Assembly: GCA_002633005.1 (NCBI GenBank)
Contig: NMRA01000081.1
Location: 623,799 to 687,798 of the forward strand
Direction: 5' to 3'
Length of the DNA stretch: 64,000 nt
Source: Phoronis australis
Taxonomy: Eukaryota > Phoronida > Phoronidae
The number at the start of each line of letters is the position of its first letter. The stretch's first letter is position 1. Below the pieces are notes generated by a model. It did not search any database. It had not been told where the DNA came from and was given only the letters and a program-made list of their open reading frames with translations. Positions 43,399 through 56,300 of this stretch are shown piece by piece. The position numbers and the translations under genes were made by a program.

Positions 43399-46300
43399 CT
43401 GACTATGTTACTATAATAGAGAGAAAATATTTATTATAGTGACATGTTCATACGCAATTACAAGTTATACTTTAAAAATACAATGAAGGGAGCTTCTAAC
43501 AGACTAACAAGTCACTTAATGATGAAGAAAAGAGAAACCACATGCCCAGCAGATGGCAACACTAGCCATTTTCCTTACATAAATATGTTTGACTCTTGGT
43601 GAAAATAGCACTTTTTAATTGTTATTTTGATGCACATTTGATTTATAATGAAAGCCAACTTTTGGCCTGGATTCAATTGTAAAAAGTATCATTCATCAGA
43701 GTAATATTTTCAACAAATCTATCTCTTTCAGTTGTAAAAACTTGACAACTAAGAAATTCATCTTCTACTCCAGTATTGCAAAAAGGACACATAGGCTCAT
43801 CTGTTCTTCACTTTATAAACTTTCTACCTCCATCATAAATAGTAATATTCTGATTCAAAAAGGTGACCAATGACAGTTTGCTTAGAACGAGAAATATCGA
43901 TTTAAAGTTCTGTTTTGGAAACTTTTAAAAATAAAATGGTGGTTCTTAGTTTAGGTTTGTGGTTGTAGTCCTATCATATGTAACATTCCATTTCATGTAA
44001 AATAATATATGGTGGAATAATAACAAGTGATAGCCGAATTAGATAGCAAAGCTTTCGGACTCATCTCGAGTCCTTCTTCAGTGCCGATTGACCACTTCTA
44101 CCCAGTTGTTAGTAGAAGCCCCGCGTCTCACCCCATGCGATGACCAGGTGGACATCTATAAGTCATAGCCAATAACCAGCTGTTTGTATAGGGCGGGAAG
44201 TTCTTAACTTTAATTCTAGTTGAGGAAGGATATAATGAGCAAGAACTACACCACGAACGACCTATTGATAAAAAGGAACATAACTATGGTTAAAGCTGTC
44301 AATGCCAAAAATCACAAGTTGGTCCAGCAAAACTCTTACCTGTTGAGGTCTCATTTATGTATTTATATGTTGTGCTCCTTCAAAATTTATATACTTCCAG
44401 GAGTTCAAAAACTCATTTTGGTAATATGACAGGCATGTGTTTGCTTGAGGTCCTAGAATTAGTCGCCATGATTTAGCTCTGTTCTCAAAGACACACGCAG
44501 TTTCGTACTTCTTTGAACTGTGTGTTGTCAAGCACGATACATTTTCTTTTCATTCCCACGAAGGTACAGTGGATAGGCCTATGTTAATGTTGTCTCTGCA
44601 TTTATGAGTTAAGCCGTTTCCCATTGCTACAGCTCACTATAAATTTTCCACGGCTGTGCAGTTTGATTTAATTGTTAAAAACATCGTTTTCCCTTTCCAA
44701 TGGTATTGAGCAAACCCGCATAAAATAGGTGGTTATGTATTGGAAACATTTATCCTGTTTCATGAAAAGTAACAATGTCAACAGTCACAGGGATCCCGCA
44801 TCTTGAGAACCAGGTTGACATCAGTGATTGAATGACGAAAATTAATTCTCAATATGCGGGACCCCCGTAAAGTGACTAGTACCGTAACAATGGTACTTAA
44901 AAAACTTTCCTGTTCCAGTTTGCATGAAGCGTTCATTTTTTCAATTATACAGTCATTGTTATTTATTTCAGTGCCATCTTTTTATGCATTTGTATTTATT
45001 GTCATTATGTTGAGTCGATACTAAAATAAAGACGTAATGGATGCGTAGATATGCCTTTTGTATGAAAAAGTCAAACATTTAATAAATAGCCAAATACCCT
45101 TGTGTTATGTCTCACACCTGTATGAACTTTTTCTTGTAACGTTGACCTTTGCATCATGCTGGTTCTTGTACCTTTGGGAATGAGGAATGCATCTCGAAAC
45201 ATGTCAGGAATATTAAGTTGAATACTATTTGGCTATTTATTAATTGCATGAAAATGGTTGTCTTCTTGATTTGATTTTATTGGTCCGCCTTCAAACGGGC
45301 TGTATTGTTCCATGGGTTTCATTACGTTATCAAAAACATTATCAAATACAATCATCATCGGGGAGAGCAAAAGACACGTTTGTGTTGCTTGAATCAGCCG
45401 TCTATGCTCCTTTTAAGCCCATGCGCATGTACAGAAAGCGATCATGACCTTAATTTGCGAATGTGCCTATGCACGAAACACATACGGAAAATGAAGGAGC
45501 AAATTGTTAAAAACATTTCTGTGGAAGCTGACTTATCCTTCACACAATGGTAACGTTATTAAATAAAGAGTATTACCAAAGGACAACATACATATGAAAA
45601 AACATTTTAAGACATACACAAAAAACAAAGAATAGCTGTCTATTGTCGCATTAAGGTTTATCAGGACACCAAGCTATTAAAAGTTTGGGCGCCCTAGTCA
45701 TTACAATACTCACCTTTCGCCACAAATTTCGAATTATTCGCTAGTCGCCAAAGCTTTCAAGGGCTCCTTTGACGACGAGATGGAACCCCGATTTTTACTG
45801 TCACTAGTCGCCACGACTTGATGGTCTCATGTGTCGTCCAGGCCAATGCCTCTATTTTGTGCGATGGCGAGTCCCCCAGCCGCAGTTTTTTTTAGCTTAA
45901 TAGATTCCCCCCCCCATCGCCACAATTTCCAATACCGCTTGTGGAGATGGAGCCCTTATTTTGCACAGGGCCTCAAGCTGTAGCTTATCATTTTAATGAA
46001 TATTCCGGTATTGACTTTCTATAAGTGAAGCACAGGTACACTTTGAAATATTATTACGATAGAGGCTCATGCGCCTAAAAGCGCGCATGTACGGTAGCCA
46101 TGTTGTCACGCTCACGATGCCATATTATTGAACAATGATCCAACAATCGGTCACACCCGATCCACGAATCTAAACATCGCATATGTTATGTAATGTAAAT
46201 TTTTTATTGTTTCATGGTTTCCTTTGGTTTCTCGGTGGCCAATTTTGTAACCAGTGACACCGTGTTTATAATGCAAATTTGTGATTTAGCTAGTTTAACG

Positions 46301-47296
46301 TTGGCGCGGCTTGAATGAAAATGCAAGCTGCCTACACTTGACATGAGTCAGCTGAGAATTTTGACCAATGTTGTCGACCCTTCTCTCGAACATCGCCCCA
46401 GCAGGTACAGTATAATGCCTTTATTTATATAATTGTCTAGGATTTCACTCAAAGAAATCATAATAGTCACAAAGAGCGCATTGAATAAAAAGCTATTAAT
46501 TAAAATTGTTCATTCCACCTGACCTACTATTCCCGAAAATTTGGAGACCAGTTTTCCAAGAATTCGCGAGTCTTTAAAACGAAACAGTTTGATGTTATTC
46601 ATCATTCCATCGAATTATCAAGTAACTATGCTCAAGAAAACTGCGGTGTGTTTATGCAGTCCCACTACTGTCCCGGCTATCAGTCATCAGGTGGCACTAC
46701 AGTATCATCGACGACGAGTCGGCCCACTTAAAATTGCCAAGCAAAAAGTCGAGGAAATCTGAGTTCGCTAAAAAATAGTGCGACAAAGAGACCATTTAAA
46801 AGAAAAGAAAGTAGAATGAAACCCAGCCATAAAAAGAATAAACATGGCTTGATTATTACTTTTGATTCCCAGTATTACAAGATAATGCTATGTGAAAAAT
46901 ACTTCGGGTGAAGATATTTCTGACCTATGCTAATGATTGCCCCGGCTATCTCCAAAGTTCTCTTAACGGATTTACTTTCACAGCGTGCTAAGGACTATTA
47001 TTAACGAAACGTGTAAGCCACTTTTGTTGCAGCCACCCATTGAGAATTAATTTGAAAATTATTATCCGGTTTCCGATAAACAACCCTAACAGCTTCCTTT
47101 TACATCATACCTGACGATGTGATAGTCTTATTGAATTAACCGAATTCCCGCCAACTCATCACATAAATGAGCTGACCGTTAATGAATTGCTACACTGGAC
47201 ATTGTGCTTTAGGATGAACAAAGATTGACATTGAAGAGCATTATAACTTTAAATACCTCATTTCAACAGTTGCTGAGGCTAACGGCAAAGGAGTCG
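43399..47296. other. Intergenic region between genes 1 and 2
   Basis: 3.9 kb. It begins with the 3' UTR of gene 1, whose end I cannot place (an AATAAA at 43930 lies at the border of a LINE fragment). It contains a minus-strand LINE fragment (43690-43930) and a repeat-like GCTTTCGGACTC...CTTCTTCAG segment near 44050. A patch at 45680-46100 has recurring CGCCA-type words. Open frames here (44220-44429, 45244-45553, 46541-46762) show no recognisable domain. Confidence 0.45.
43690..43930 (-). mobile_element. LINE ORF2 C-terminal fragment
   Basis: Read on the minus strand, the segment encodes, across a frameshift and stops, SRSKQTVIGHLFESEYYYL and then RTDEPMCPFCNTGVEDEFLS followed by TTERDRF. 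The C-x2-C...E-D-E-x-x pattern near the end of a reverse-transcriptase ORF is typical of non-LTR retrotransposons. It is short, disrupted and clearly dead. Confidence 0.6.
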
Positions 47297-47342
47297 ATGG
47301 CAGCAAAGATGCGTCGTGCACTTATTATACTCGCTATTGCAG
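47297..47342 (+). CDS. Gene 2 exon 1: signal peptide
   Basis: The ATG at 47297 gives MAAKMRRALIILAIA, with a basic n-region and a hydrophobic core, and meets the donor GCAG|GTACTA in phase 1. Exon 2 continues VVTDFHKQ, a plausible cleavage region. The second ATG (47309) is an alternative start. Open reading continues upstream but without another ATG before 47225. Confidence 0.7.
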
Positions 47343-50300
47343 GTACTATTGCTAAATGGAATGAGACGATGAATTTCTACTTTAAGAAAATATATACTGA
47401 TTCAAATTTTACAGTTTTGTCTATTTTTGGCTGAATGCACTGACCTGTGGAAAAGGTCTTACATAATTTTTACTGTACTCCCAAAATGCATAGAAATTTT
47501 ACTGGTTAACTTGATGAGATTCTGTGTAAATTTCTTCAATGTTCACTCCTAATATTTCGTTCTTGAACTTATAGTACATTTCCTTTTCATTCGCACTTTT
47601 CCGGATTAAAAGAGCTATGATTCACCAACTTCGAACGGTGAAACTTGAAATTTGAGTTCATTTAACAAAGCTGGTTATATCGTGTGTTTTTTTCGAAAAT
47701 TGAGTCGATGTTATTTTTAGTTCCTCACTTTAAAAAATCCACCTGAGACGAGCAAAAATGATGCAGGATTTTTGTGCATCGCTTGGTAAATCACGGCGGA
47801 GTTTTCTCGCCGCAAGTGTATCGCCAATGTCTTGGGATTAAGGAACACAGCTTCGTTAGTTTTTTTCCATAAACTTTTCTCCAAATTTGTAAAATGCTAT
47901 TAAACACTATCAACGATTTCTTGCGTCATTTGACAGAGTCTTTTAGTATACAACAGCTGTTAAAATATCATCAAAACCAGCGTTTAAAAGCAAAAAAACA
48001 CAACATGAGTAATCAATGAGGCTTTATCTAAAGTAAAATTACGTTTCTTAGCTGTATTTGTATGACGTCATTTGCTTTACTAGCTTGCAGCGCTGTGTGT
48101 GCACATGTATTTGCGTCGTTTAATGTCAACTTCCTATTTGCGAAAGTGAAATTTGGTGTCAGTCTCTTTCGCGATCATTTTGTTGGTGCAACACCAGAAA
48201 TTTTAAAATCAAAATTTGAAATTAGTATATTTCACGTTGAAAGAGCGTCAACTGAAAATTAGTTCTCATTTGATTTGTTTCCTCTTTAAATTTGTTTTTT
48301 GAAGCTTACCGATAACTACTTTGAAGCGAAAACAGTACCGTTGATTTGATGGGATACCAAATATGTTGTCAATCAAGAGCACTTTTACCCTTCAAATTCC
48401 GAGTCTATTTTATCCGGCCACGCACCCCTAAGCCAACCCTCCACTTTACCCTTCAAATCTCCCCTTCAAACTCGAGTTCACACATCTGCGTCAGCATTTT
48501 ACACTGTACCATTAGTTTAGAGCGCGCTTTAGTTTCAAGTGTAACTCGATTTAGCTGACGTTTGTTTCATGTTTGTTTCTTTACAGTGGTCACGGACTTC
48601 CATAAGCAAACAAGTTTCGGAAAAAAACATGAAAGAACATTCAGAAAAATATTTGAAAAGAAGCCTCAAGATTTCAGAACAAATGGAAATGGCCGACATT
48701 CAACAATCGATTCAGGCTTTGTAAATGTACTCAACGGATACCGACGTTTATTGGGGAAAGTTGACTTCCCACCATTCAGCGTAACTCGGATGAATAAGTT
48801 GGTAAGACAATTGAGTTCATTTTTCATTTTTTACCTCATCCAAGAATGAAATCTGTTCAATTGTTCCTTTCAACCTTATAACCACATTTTATTATGCACT
48901 GTTGTCTTTCTAGCGCTGGGATTACGAATTGGCACAGAATTTGATACCATCGTGTCATCCTGCTTCCAGTCACGTGCGACGAAGGTCGATGAATAGATTC
49001 GCCTTGCGAGCGATACAAGTCAGGCCATCGCTTGGTGTCGCTTCTGGGAATGGGACAAACGTGAGACTTGAAGAACTTGTGAGTTCTTGGTTTCAAGAAA
49101 AAATGCATTATGACTATGAGCTGAATTTGTGCTTGGAACATGAAGGCTGCCAGAACTTTCTCCAGGTAGGTAAACCCATTTTCGGTCAAAACAACACTCT
49201 TTCCCAGTCTCATAGGTGGTGCTGTGACAGTGCCGGGGATATCTTAACACTTGTCCAAAATAAAAATGAAAACGCTTTGATGAGCGACTGTTGGCGAAGT
49301 CGAACAAAACTTTAAAGACGAGGTCGATGACGAAACGAAGAGCACCAACGACCATGACCCCGATGCCTATTACATCGAATGTATTAGCCCGTGAGGAGAT
49401 ACCAAACGTGAAAAGGTTCTATTGAAGGATGACGGAGCTAGTAGTCAGCTTTGTTATGCAATTTTGTTGGGATTTTTTGAGGAAAGTGGAAACTATACAT
49501 TCTTGAAAACCTCATGGAATGGCAAATCAGAAAATAATTGATTCCATTTTTCGGCGGCCATCTTGGCGGCCATCTTGGATGTTCAAAAATGGCGCCGGTA
49601 AAATGGATATTGCCCAATATCTCCACTTTTGGATCACTTAGAATGTTGGTTTTTATGGCTACATCTGCAAGAATTTGGAAATTTTAATTTTTGGGCGCCA
49701 TCTTGGCAGCCATCTCGGATTTTTAAAAATGGCGCCCGTAACATACATTTTCTTCAGTATCTTTGCTCTTGGGTCACTCAGAATGTTAATTTTAATGGCT
49801 GCACCCACATTTTTGTGGTCAAGAAATCTGAAAATGCAACTTATTAAATGAGGAACATAATCAAAACCCCATTTATTAGCAGCCACATTTTCTAAATACA
49901 TTCTTCATGTAATACGACACATGATCACTATCTTACTTTCTTGTATATTTTGTTCGGAGCTTGTTTCCTTCAAGACACTTAAAACCAAACAAGTACCTAA
50001 ACAACTAATTTACGTTTGAAAAACAAGAAAGTACGTTTTTGTAGTGTCAACAATCTTTCAAAACTTTGAAATCAGTCTATAGGTCATTAATATAGGTATC
50101 ACTGTCACCAGGAATCACATCATCATCACCATTCGGACATTCTGCACTATACTGACATAGATCTGTGTAAGATAGGTCTTTTGATAGCCAAGAGCATCTT
50201 TGGGAAGAAGACTTGTTTTTGCACTAGCATCTAACCATCACAATGATAGCCTCTGGCGCCGGAAGCTCCTCAGTTGTGAGTGTTTCAGCTGGTCATCTTT

Positions 50301-53300
50301 GTCCTTGTAAATTCATTCTGCAATGGATCAAGGAACTCCTGTATAGCAATGACTGCCTGGCCAGAACTGCATGATGTACAGTGTATTAGCAATACATCTG
50401 CTTTTTTGTGATCGTTTTCTTCTAAGCGTAGATCACGTCCGTTGCTCTTTGTGCATCCTGAAGCTGAAGTAATGGCTATCTTGGCAGAGTCTTTATTATA
50501 TTAAAGTGTCTTTGGAGACAGATATTCAGTAGGTTGAGCCTATTTTGGTCATGGGAGAGGAAACGGACCATTGGGATGTTCTTTATGTAAGTCTCATCTC
50601 TAATCTGGTACTGTACTTGACCCTTTCTCTGCCTCTTTTTTTCTCTTGTGTCTTATTTCAAAGAGTTGTCTTTGTGGGTGTCAAAAAACCAGAATGATAT
50701 CGTCATAATCTCTAGTTAAGAAAACCACTTCCATACACGCATTGGACGTCGTTTAATGTTTTCTGGGTCTAAAACCTCTCTTCAAGCTTGAGGACTGTCC
50801 TGTTCTAAGACGTCTGCTTCGTAAAGTTTCTGCAGAAGGTGGATTCGATTCGATTTGTCTGTGCATGACAGCATTGCCCCACTGGCAGCAAAGATTGTTC
50901 TTGGTAATAGGGTGAATTCATAATGGCTGATAGCATGTTTCTGGTCGATTTGCCCAGCTGGCTACAACTCTTGTTGTTCTCGTCATTGATCCTCAGCCTA
51001 GTTACTGCCAAGCTTATCTGCCATCCGACTGTCAAAGGCAAAATGCATTTCCATTGAGTAGAGGAGAACTGGATTCCAAAGTGAACAGTGGAAATAATAA
51101 CGAAATCTTCGAAAGATATGTCTCAAATGTCTTTTCAAAAAGATATAGATATACACTGTAAATATACATGTAGGTTAATCTGCGTTTCTGTGATGCCTTT
51201 AAATATTCTGGGGGTTCCTATCTGCTACTAAAATCATTTAGATTAAATTATCATTTTAGAAATAGTGTTTTTCAATTCCTTAACCCACAAAATGTGGGCG
51301 CATCTATTAAAACTAGCATTCTAAGTGACCCAAGAGCAGAATTACTGAGCAAAATGTATTTTACGGGCGCCATTTGTGAAATTTCAAGATGGCCACCAAG
51401 ATGGCCGCCAATAAAATTAAAATTTCCAATTTCCAGAAAAAAGCGTTGACCTTACCTTCTCCAAATCTATTAATGCTCTCTTCCTTGTTGACCCGTCTTA
51501 TGACCTTAAACTTAATGATGAAATCATTCCTAGAAAACAGTCGCACAGACATCTGGGTATACTGTTAGATGAAAAACTCTCATTCACCCCTCACGTTCGG
51601 GAGCTCGTACAAAAAACTCAGGAACTAATTAACCCACTTAAGCTTGTCTCTCGTCATCTGAATTCTACACATTTAGAAGTTTTGTTCAAGTCCTTTGTAC
51701 TTCCACACATTGATTATTGTGATATTATATATCAGTCTGCCAATACGGGTGCACTCCAACATTTGGAGAAGTTACAATATCAAGCCGCCTTACTCATAAC
51801 TGGAGCTTACAGGGGATCCAATAGTGTTAAGGTTTTGAATAATCTCAAGTGGCCCAAACTGTCTACTCGACGCAATCTTCACATGACCACATTTACGTTC
51901 AAGGTAATAAACAATGTCAACAACGTGTCTGTCAAAAAAATATTTGATCTATATATTAGACAAGGCCATCGTAGTGATTTGAGATTCTCCACCCCATATG
52001 CAATTCCTCCGTCGTTCAGTCAGGCATTCAGAAGGTCTACAGTCATGATGTGCATCAACAACTGGAATTCTCTTCCAGTCTCTGTTAAGGAAAGCAACTC
52101 TTTTACGAGTATAAAAAATAATTTTAGAACTGTTTTTCATAATTTTGATAACTCAACACCCTTGACTCAATTCTCCCTTACCCGCGATAACGAAATAGCA
52201 TTGTACAGATCAAGATGTGGCCTTTTCCTCAACTCTGACAAGTTCAGGCACAACTTTAGTAATGTATCTCCAAACTGTAAATGTGGTGACCATCAATCTT
52301 ATCCTCATATTTTCTTCAAATGTCCCCTCATCGAATCCCTGAGAGACTCACTCTTTCGTGCACTCAATGATAACCAATCAGTTGTTAACGCTCTCAATTC
52401 TTGTAATAATATCCCTACTAGAGTTACATTATTACTGAATGGTAGTCCTAACCTTGACTTTGTTCTTAACGAATTCCTCCTAAGCAACGTTAGCAAATTT
52501 TTATATACCGTTTATCAATATTGTTGCATCTGATTTCCCTACATGAATCTGTAAATATTTTTGTTTTTATATATCTGTAATAGCATGTCTAAGTATTGGA
52601 ATACTTATTTTAGATACTACTTAATTGTATATATCTCTATGTATATAAGTTTCATTTATGAATTGTTTACAACCCAGATATAATGCTTCGCGGTTTCTGG
52701 GTTTGTTATTATTTCTTTGTATGTTCTGTGTATCCTTCAATAAATATATATCACAGTGAAAAAAAAAAAATTTCCAATTCATTGACCTCAGAACTGCACG
52801 TGTAGCAATAAAAACTAACATTCTCAGTGACCGAAGGGCGGATATATTGGGCAAAATCTATTTTACCGGCGCCATTCATTTTTGAAAATCCAAGATGGCC
52901 GCCAAGATGGCCACCGAAAAAAATGGAATCAATTATTTTCTAATTCGTCATTCATGAGGTTTCCAAAAATGTATAGTTTCCACTTTTGCCAAAAATTTCC
53001 AACGAAAGACAAAATTTAGACATAGTGAACCTGACTATAGAACTCCACAAACATATTTCGAAAAATGGCCGTCGCAGTGCATCTTGCGTCCGATTTCGCC
53101 CAAAAACAAATGTCCTCGGGCTATTGACTAGATAAACACCGACCACACGGAAAATACGATCTCTAGAAAAAGTATGATAAGCTAACGAAGTGCAGCTATA
53201 AATAACCAGCCAATAAAAGAACAGTCGTCTAACCAGTAAATCTCGAATATCGCGAGAACGCTAAGTCGCAGTGAGAAACGGGTTTCACGATACTGACAGC

Positions 53301-56300
53301 CCTTGAAAAGATTTATACCAAACATATACACATGTTTTGTGTAAATTTCACTTTGATCTAATAAAAATTGCAATCTGTAGCGTGGCAACCATGAAACAAA
53401 AATATGACAAAGTTACAGACTTGCAGAAATTTCATTTCACCAAGATATATACACATATGGAGAATCGTACACTCGTCTCAGGTTTATGACAAGGGCAAAA
53501 CTTCTTGGAAATTTCGTCAAAATCCCGAGGCTTACCCATGTCATAAATCTGAGACGAGTGTAGGATTTGTTTTCTCACGTGAACCGTGAAAACGATCTTT
53601 TTTAACGAAATACTCGACGAGAATTAAACTTCCAACCACATGACGCAACTTTTGTAAAAGCACGCTTTCCCAATGTAAAGTAATTCAATAACTTTTTGTT
53701 AACAGTTTTATTTTAAGCTTAACAACTGTAGATTACATTCACCTTCGTAGCAAATGTTCAAGTTAGAACTTCTAATAAATAGGCTTAGTTTGAAGTTGTA
53801 ATATTAAAAGTTTAAAAATGTTTACAAATAACAGTCTGCAAGGCTTCCCGGCGCGTGAGCACTGAATTGACCTTGAGACGGCACAGCTAGACAGTGTTGC
53901 CGCGTTGCTTTTGAGTTGGGGCTCGTCTCCGTTCGAATGAACGTGGAGATGAACTTCGGCGCCGAAGATGGGTCGGTTTAAGAAGTTTGCATGTCCTTCC
54001 GATTGGAAGTACGTACAGTTGCGTCAATCGTAACCATGTCACCTTTTCGGAATTCCGGCACTGTTTGGTTGGCGCGCGTTTGGTTGTTATAGTGTTTTGC
54101 AGACGATAAAATGTAAGGCGTATGGATGTCTCCTCTGCACTACTTTGTGATTCGCCCATGTAATATCGAAAAAAATACGTACTCAGTATTATTAATCAGT
54201 CGTGTCGTAACATATTCCAGGTCATGTGAGAAATATCTTTCGTGCATTGTTGACACTACAATATGACAGTCAGATGATATTTCATTTCTAGCTGGTTCAC
54301 CAAGACGCCGAAACGGTGGGATGTGCGGTCAACACGTGTGACGGGACTACAGTTTTAGTTTGTGCATTCTCTCCAGGGTGAGTTGTAGTTCAATGCAGAC
54401 CATCATTTACGTGCCCGTAGCCAAGAGACAGAGATAGAGGGAAGGGTGGGGTGGGCTGTGACAGGTGCGGACGCAATCCGGCCCGCACCAACACCTGAGG
54501 TATGCTTTTCGTGAGGGGACGCAACCCCGCACTGGCAGCTGAGGTCAGCTTTTTGGCAATTCAGATATCTGGCAACATATTGTGATGTTCATCTACTTTT
54601 TGTCAGTAACTTTTTAACGGCTCACTTACGGATTTCAAATTTTCTGAATCCTCATTGAACGAGGCGTTTTCCTTTCCACAGGCCTCAGAATACTTAACGA
54701 CGCACAATAATTATTAACCCACTAAATTAATTATTAATACAGGAAATCAATTATTAACCCCGTAAATTAATTTTGAGTGGCTTAAATTAACAACAATGTC
54801 GTAAATTAAATGTTAACGGTGTAAATTAATTGTTGATGGCTTAAATTATTAACGGAGAAAAAAATCGTTACATTACCGTTCACATCATTTTCTTTAGTTT
54901 TCCTAGTGATCGTTTCCTTTATTTGACGTGTGTAAATTAAGTTGGTAAATTAATTTTTAGGGAGAAATTTAATTTTTAACAGCGTAAATCAATTATTTAC
55001 TCACTTTGCCACTCATTTTTATTTTACGAGAACAGGTATTACTAAATACGATAAACAACATCAGTACCCCGCTCCTCACAAAATATTTACCACACATCGT
55101 AAACATGACTTAGTGCGCACACAGAACCCCTACCAGGGAATATGACCTCTATCCCACAATACTGGAAAATTTGAAATTACGAGTGCCAGGATATGAGATC
55201 TGCTAATCATAAATTTTCACCTCCCGCTTCGATATCTGACTATAGGTCTGATTTTGTTCACTAGGATTTTACAAAGATAATAGATTGAGCTTATTCAAGG
55301 CACGGTGTTTTCACTGCCTACCTGTATCTTAAGTCACTTCGGTCTGTTGTTCTGTAACGCATTATCTATATGTGTTCACGGTTTTATTTTTCAATTAGTG
55401 GGCTTGTAGCGAGAGGCATGCATGGCAAAAGCAAAGTTTTCATTTAATGCTATGAAGAATCATATCGACAAGTCAGTGCGTTTAGCCAGATATCTAGAGC
55501 AGCATAGAGATTAGCTCTGAAAAAGTATATGTTTTCTGAAAATAGAAAGCCGTGAGACTTTTCTTTTTAGCTTCACGCCACCCTGTCATTAATTAGATCA
55601 CGTAACCACACCCTTTAGCAAAAAAGAAAGATACATTCGTAGCAAAACAACGGGATCAATAGCATGGCCAAATTTCATTTGATAAAATGTATAAGATGAA
55701 ACCTTCAAAGCGCTGCTCCAGTTTTCTAAAATATCATTTGGTTCTCGTATTCTGCAAGTTTTAATTATTTATAAGAACAATGTAAGCCTCTCTTGCAAAA
55801 GTGGAACGTTTTAAAAACAAATTTTAACACCGTGTTGGAGATCACTGTCTTGTGCATAGGTTCTGAAAGTTTCATATGAATCCAATCTGCCATTTCTGAA
55901 TAGCAGTGTACTGGAATTAGACAAATCTGGACATTTTTTAGGATTCTGTATAACCATCAGGAAATCAAACGCATAACGGTTCGATTGTCTTACGACAGTC
56001 GTATACGACAAAGGTGACCAAAGGAAGGTTATAATCAATGGCGAAACTTGTACTGGTACTGAATAATGACGCACTGTGGAAAAACTTTGCCCTCCTCTGT
56101 TTACAGCTCTAAAACCGTCGTATTGCAACACTTTAAACTATAAGTAACACTTCTCTAGAGATGGTTTGAAGAGCTTTCGGCTGGGACTAATCGCTGAAGC
56201 AAGATTAGCAGCTAATAACCTGGAGGCCCATTTATCAAGGTTGCAGAATGTCGTGTCTTAAATTTCTGTTGGCAGGCAATTCATTAGTGTGGTTTATAAA

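Larger units (their letters stand above)
49462..53008. mobile_element. Inverted-repeat element with AAGATGGCCGCC-rich arms, split by a LINE
   Basis: The left arm (about 49462-49845) contains two tandem subunits, each with a GGCGGCCATCTTGG- or GGCGCCATCTTGG-type word, a GGCGCC(G/C)GTAA word, and a GGTCACT(T/C)AGAATGTT-like word. The right arm carries the same sequence inverted, in two pieces: 51258-51431 (inner subunit) and 52767-53008 (outer subunit, with CCAAGATGGCCGCCAAGATG). The interior 49846-51257 retains a decayed minus-strand fragment. Without the LINE the element would be about 2.2 kb. Class unknown; a cut-and-paste transposon is the simplest reading. Confidence 0.75.
49166..54291 (+). 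other. Gene 2 intron 3 (5.1 kb) with nested transposons
   Basis: Holds a 3.5-kb inverted-repeat element (49462-53008), interrupted by a LINE (51432-52766), and a short hairpin repeat (53468-53562). The remaining 53600-54290 shows nothing I recognise. The open frame at 53887-54159 on the minus strand has no known domain. Confidence 0.6.
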
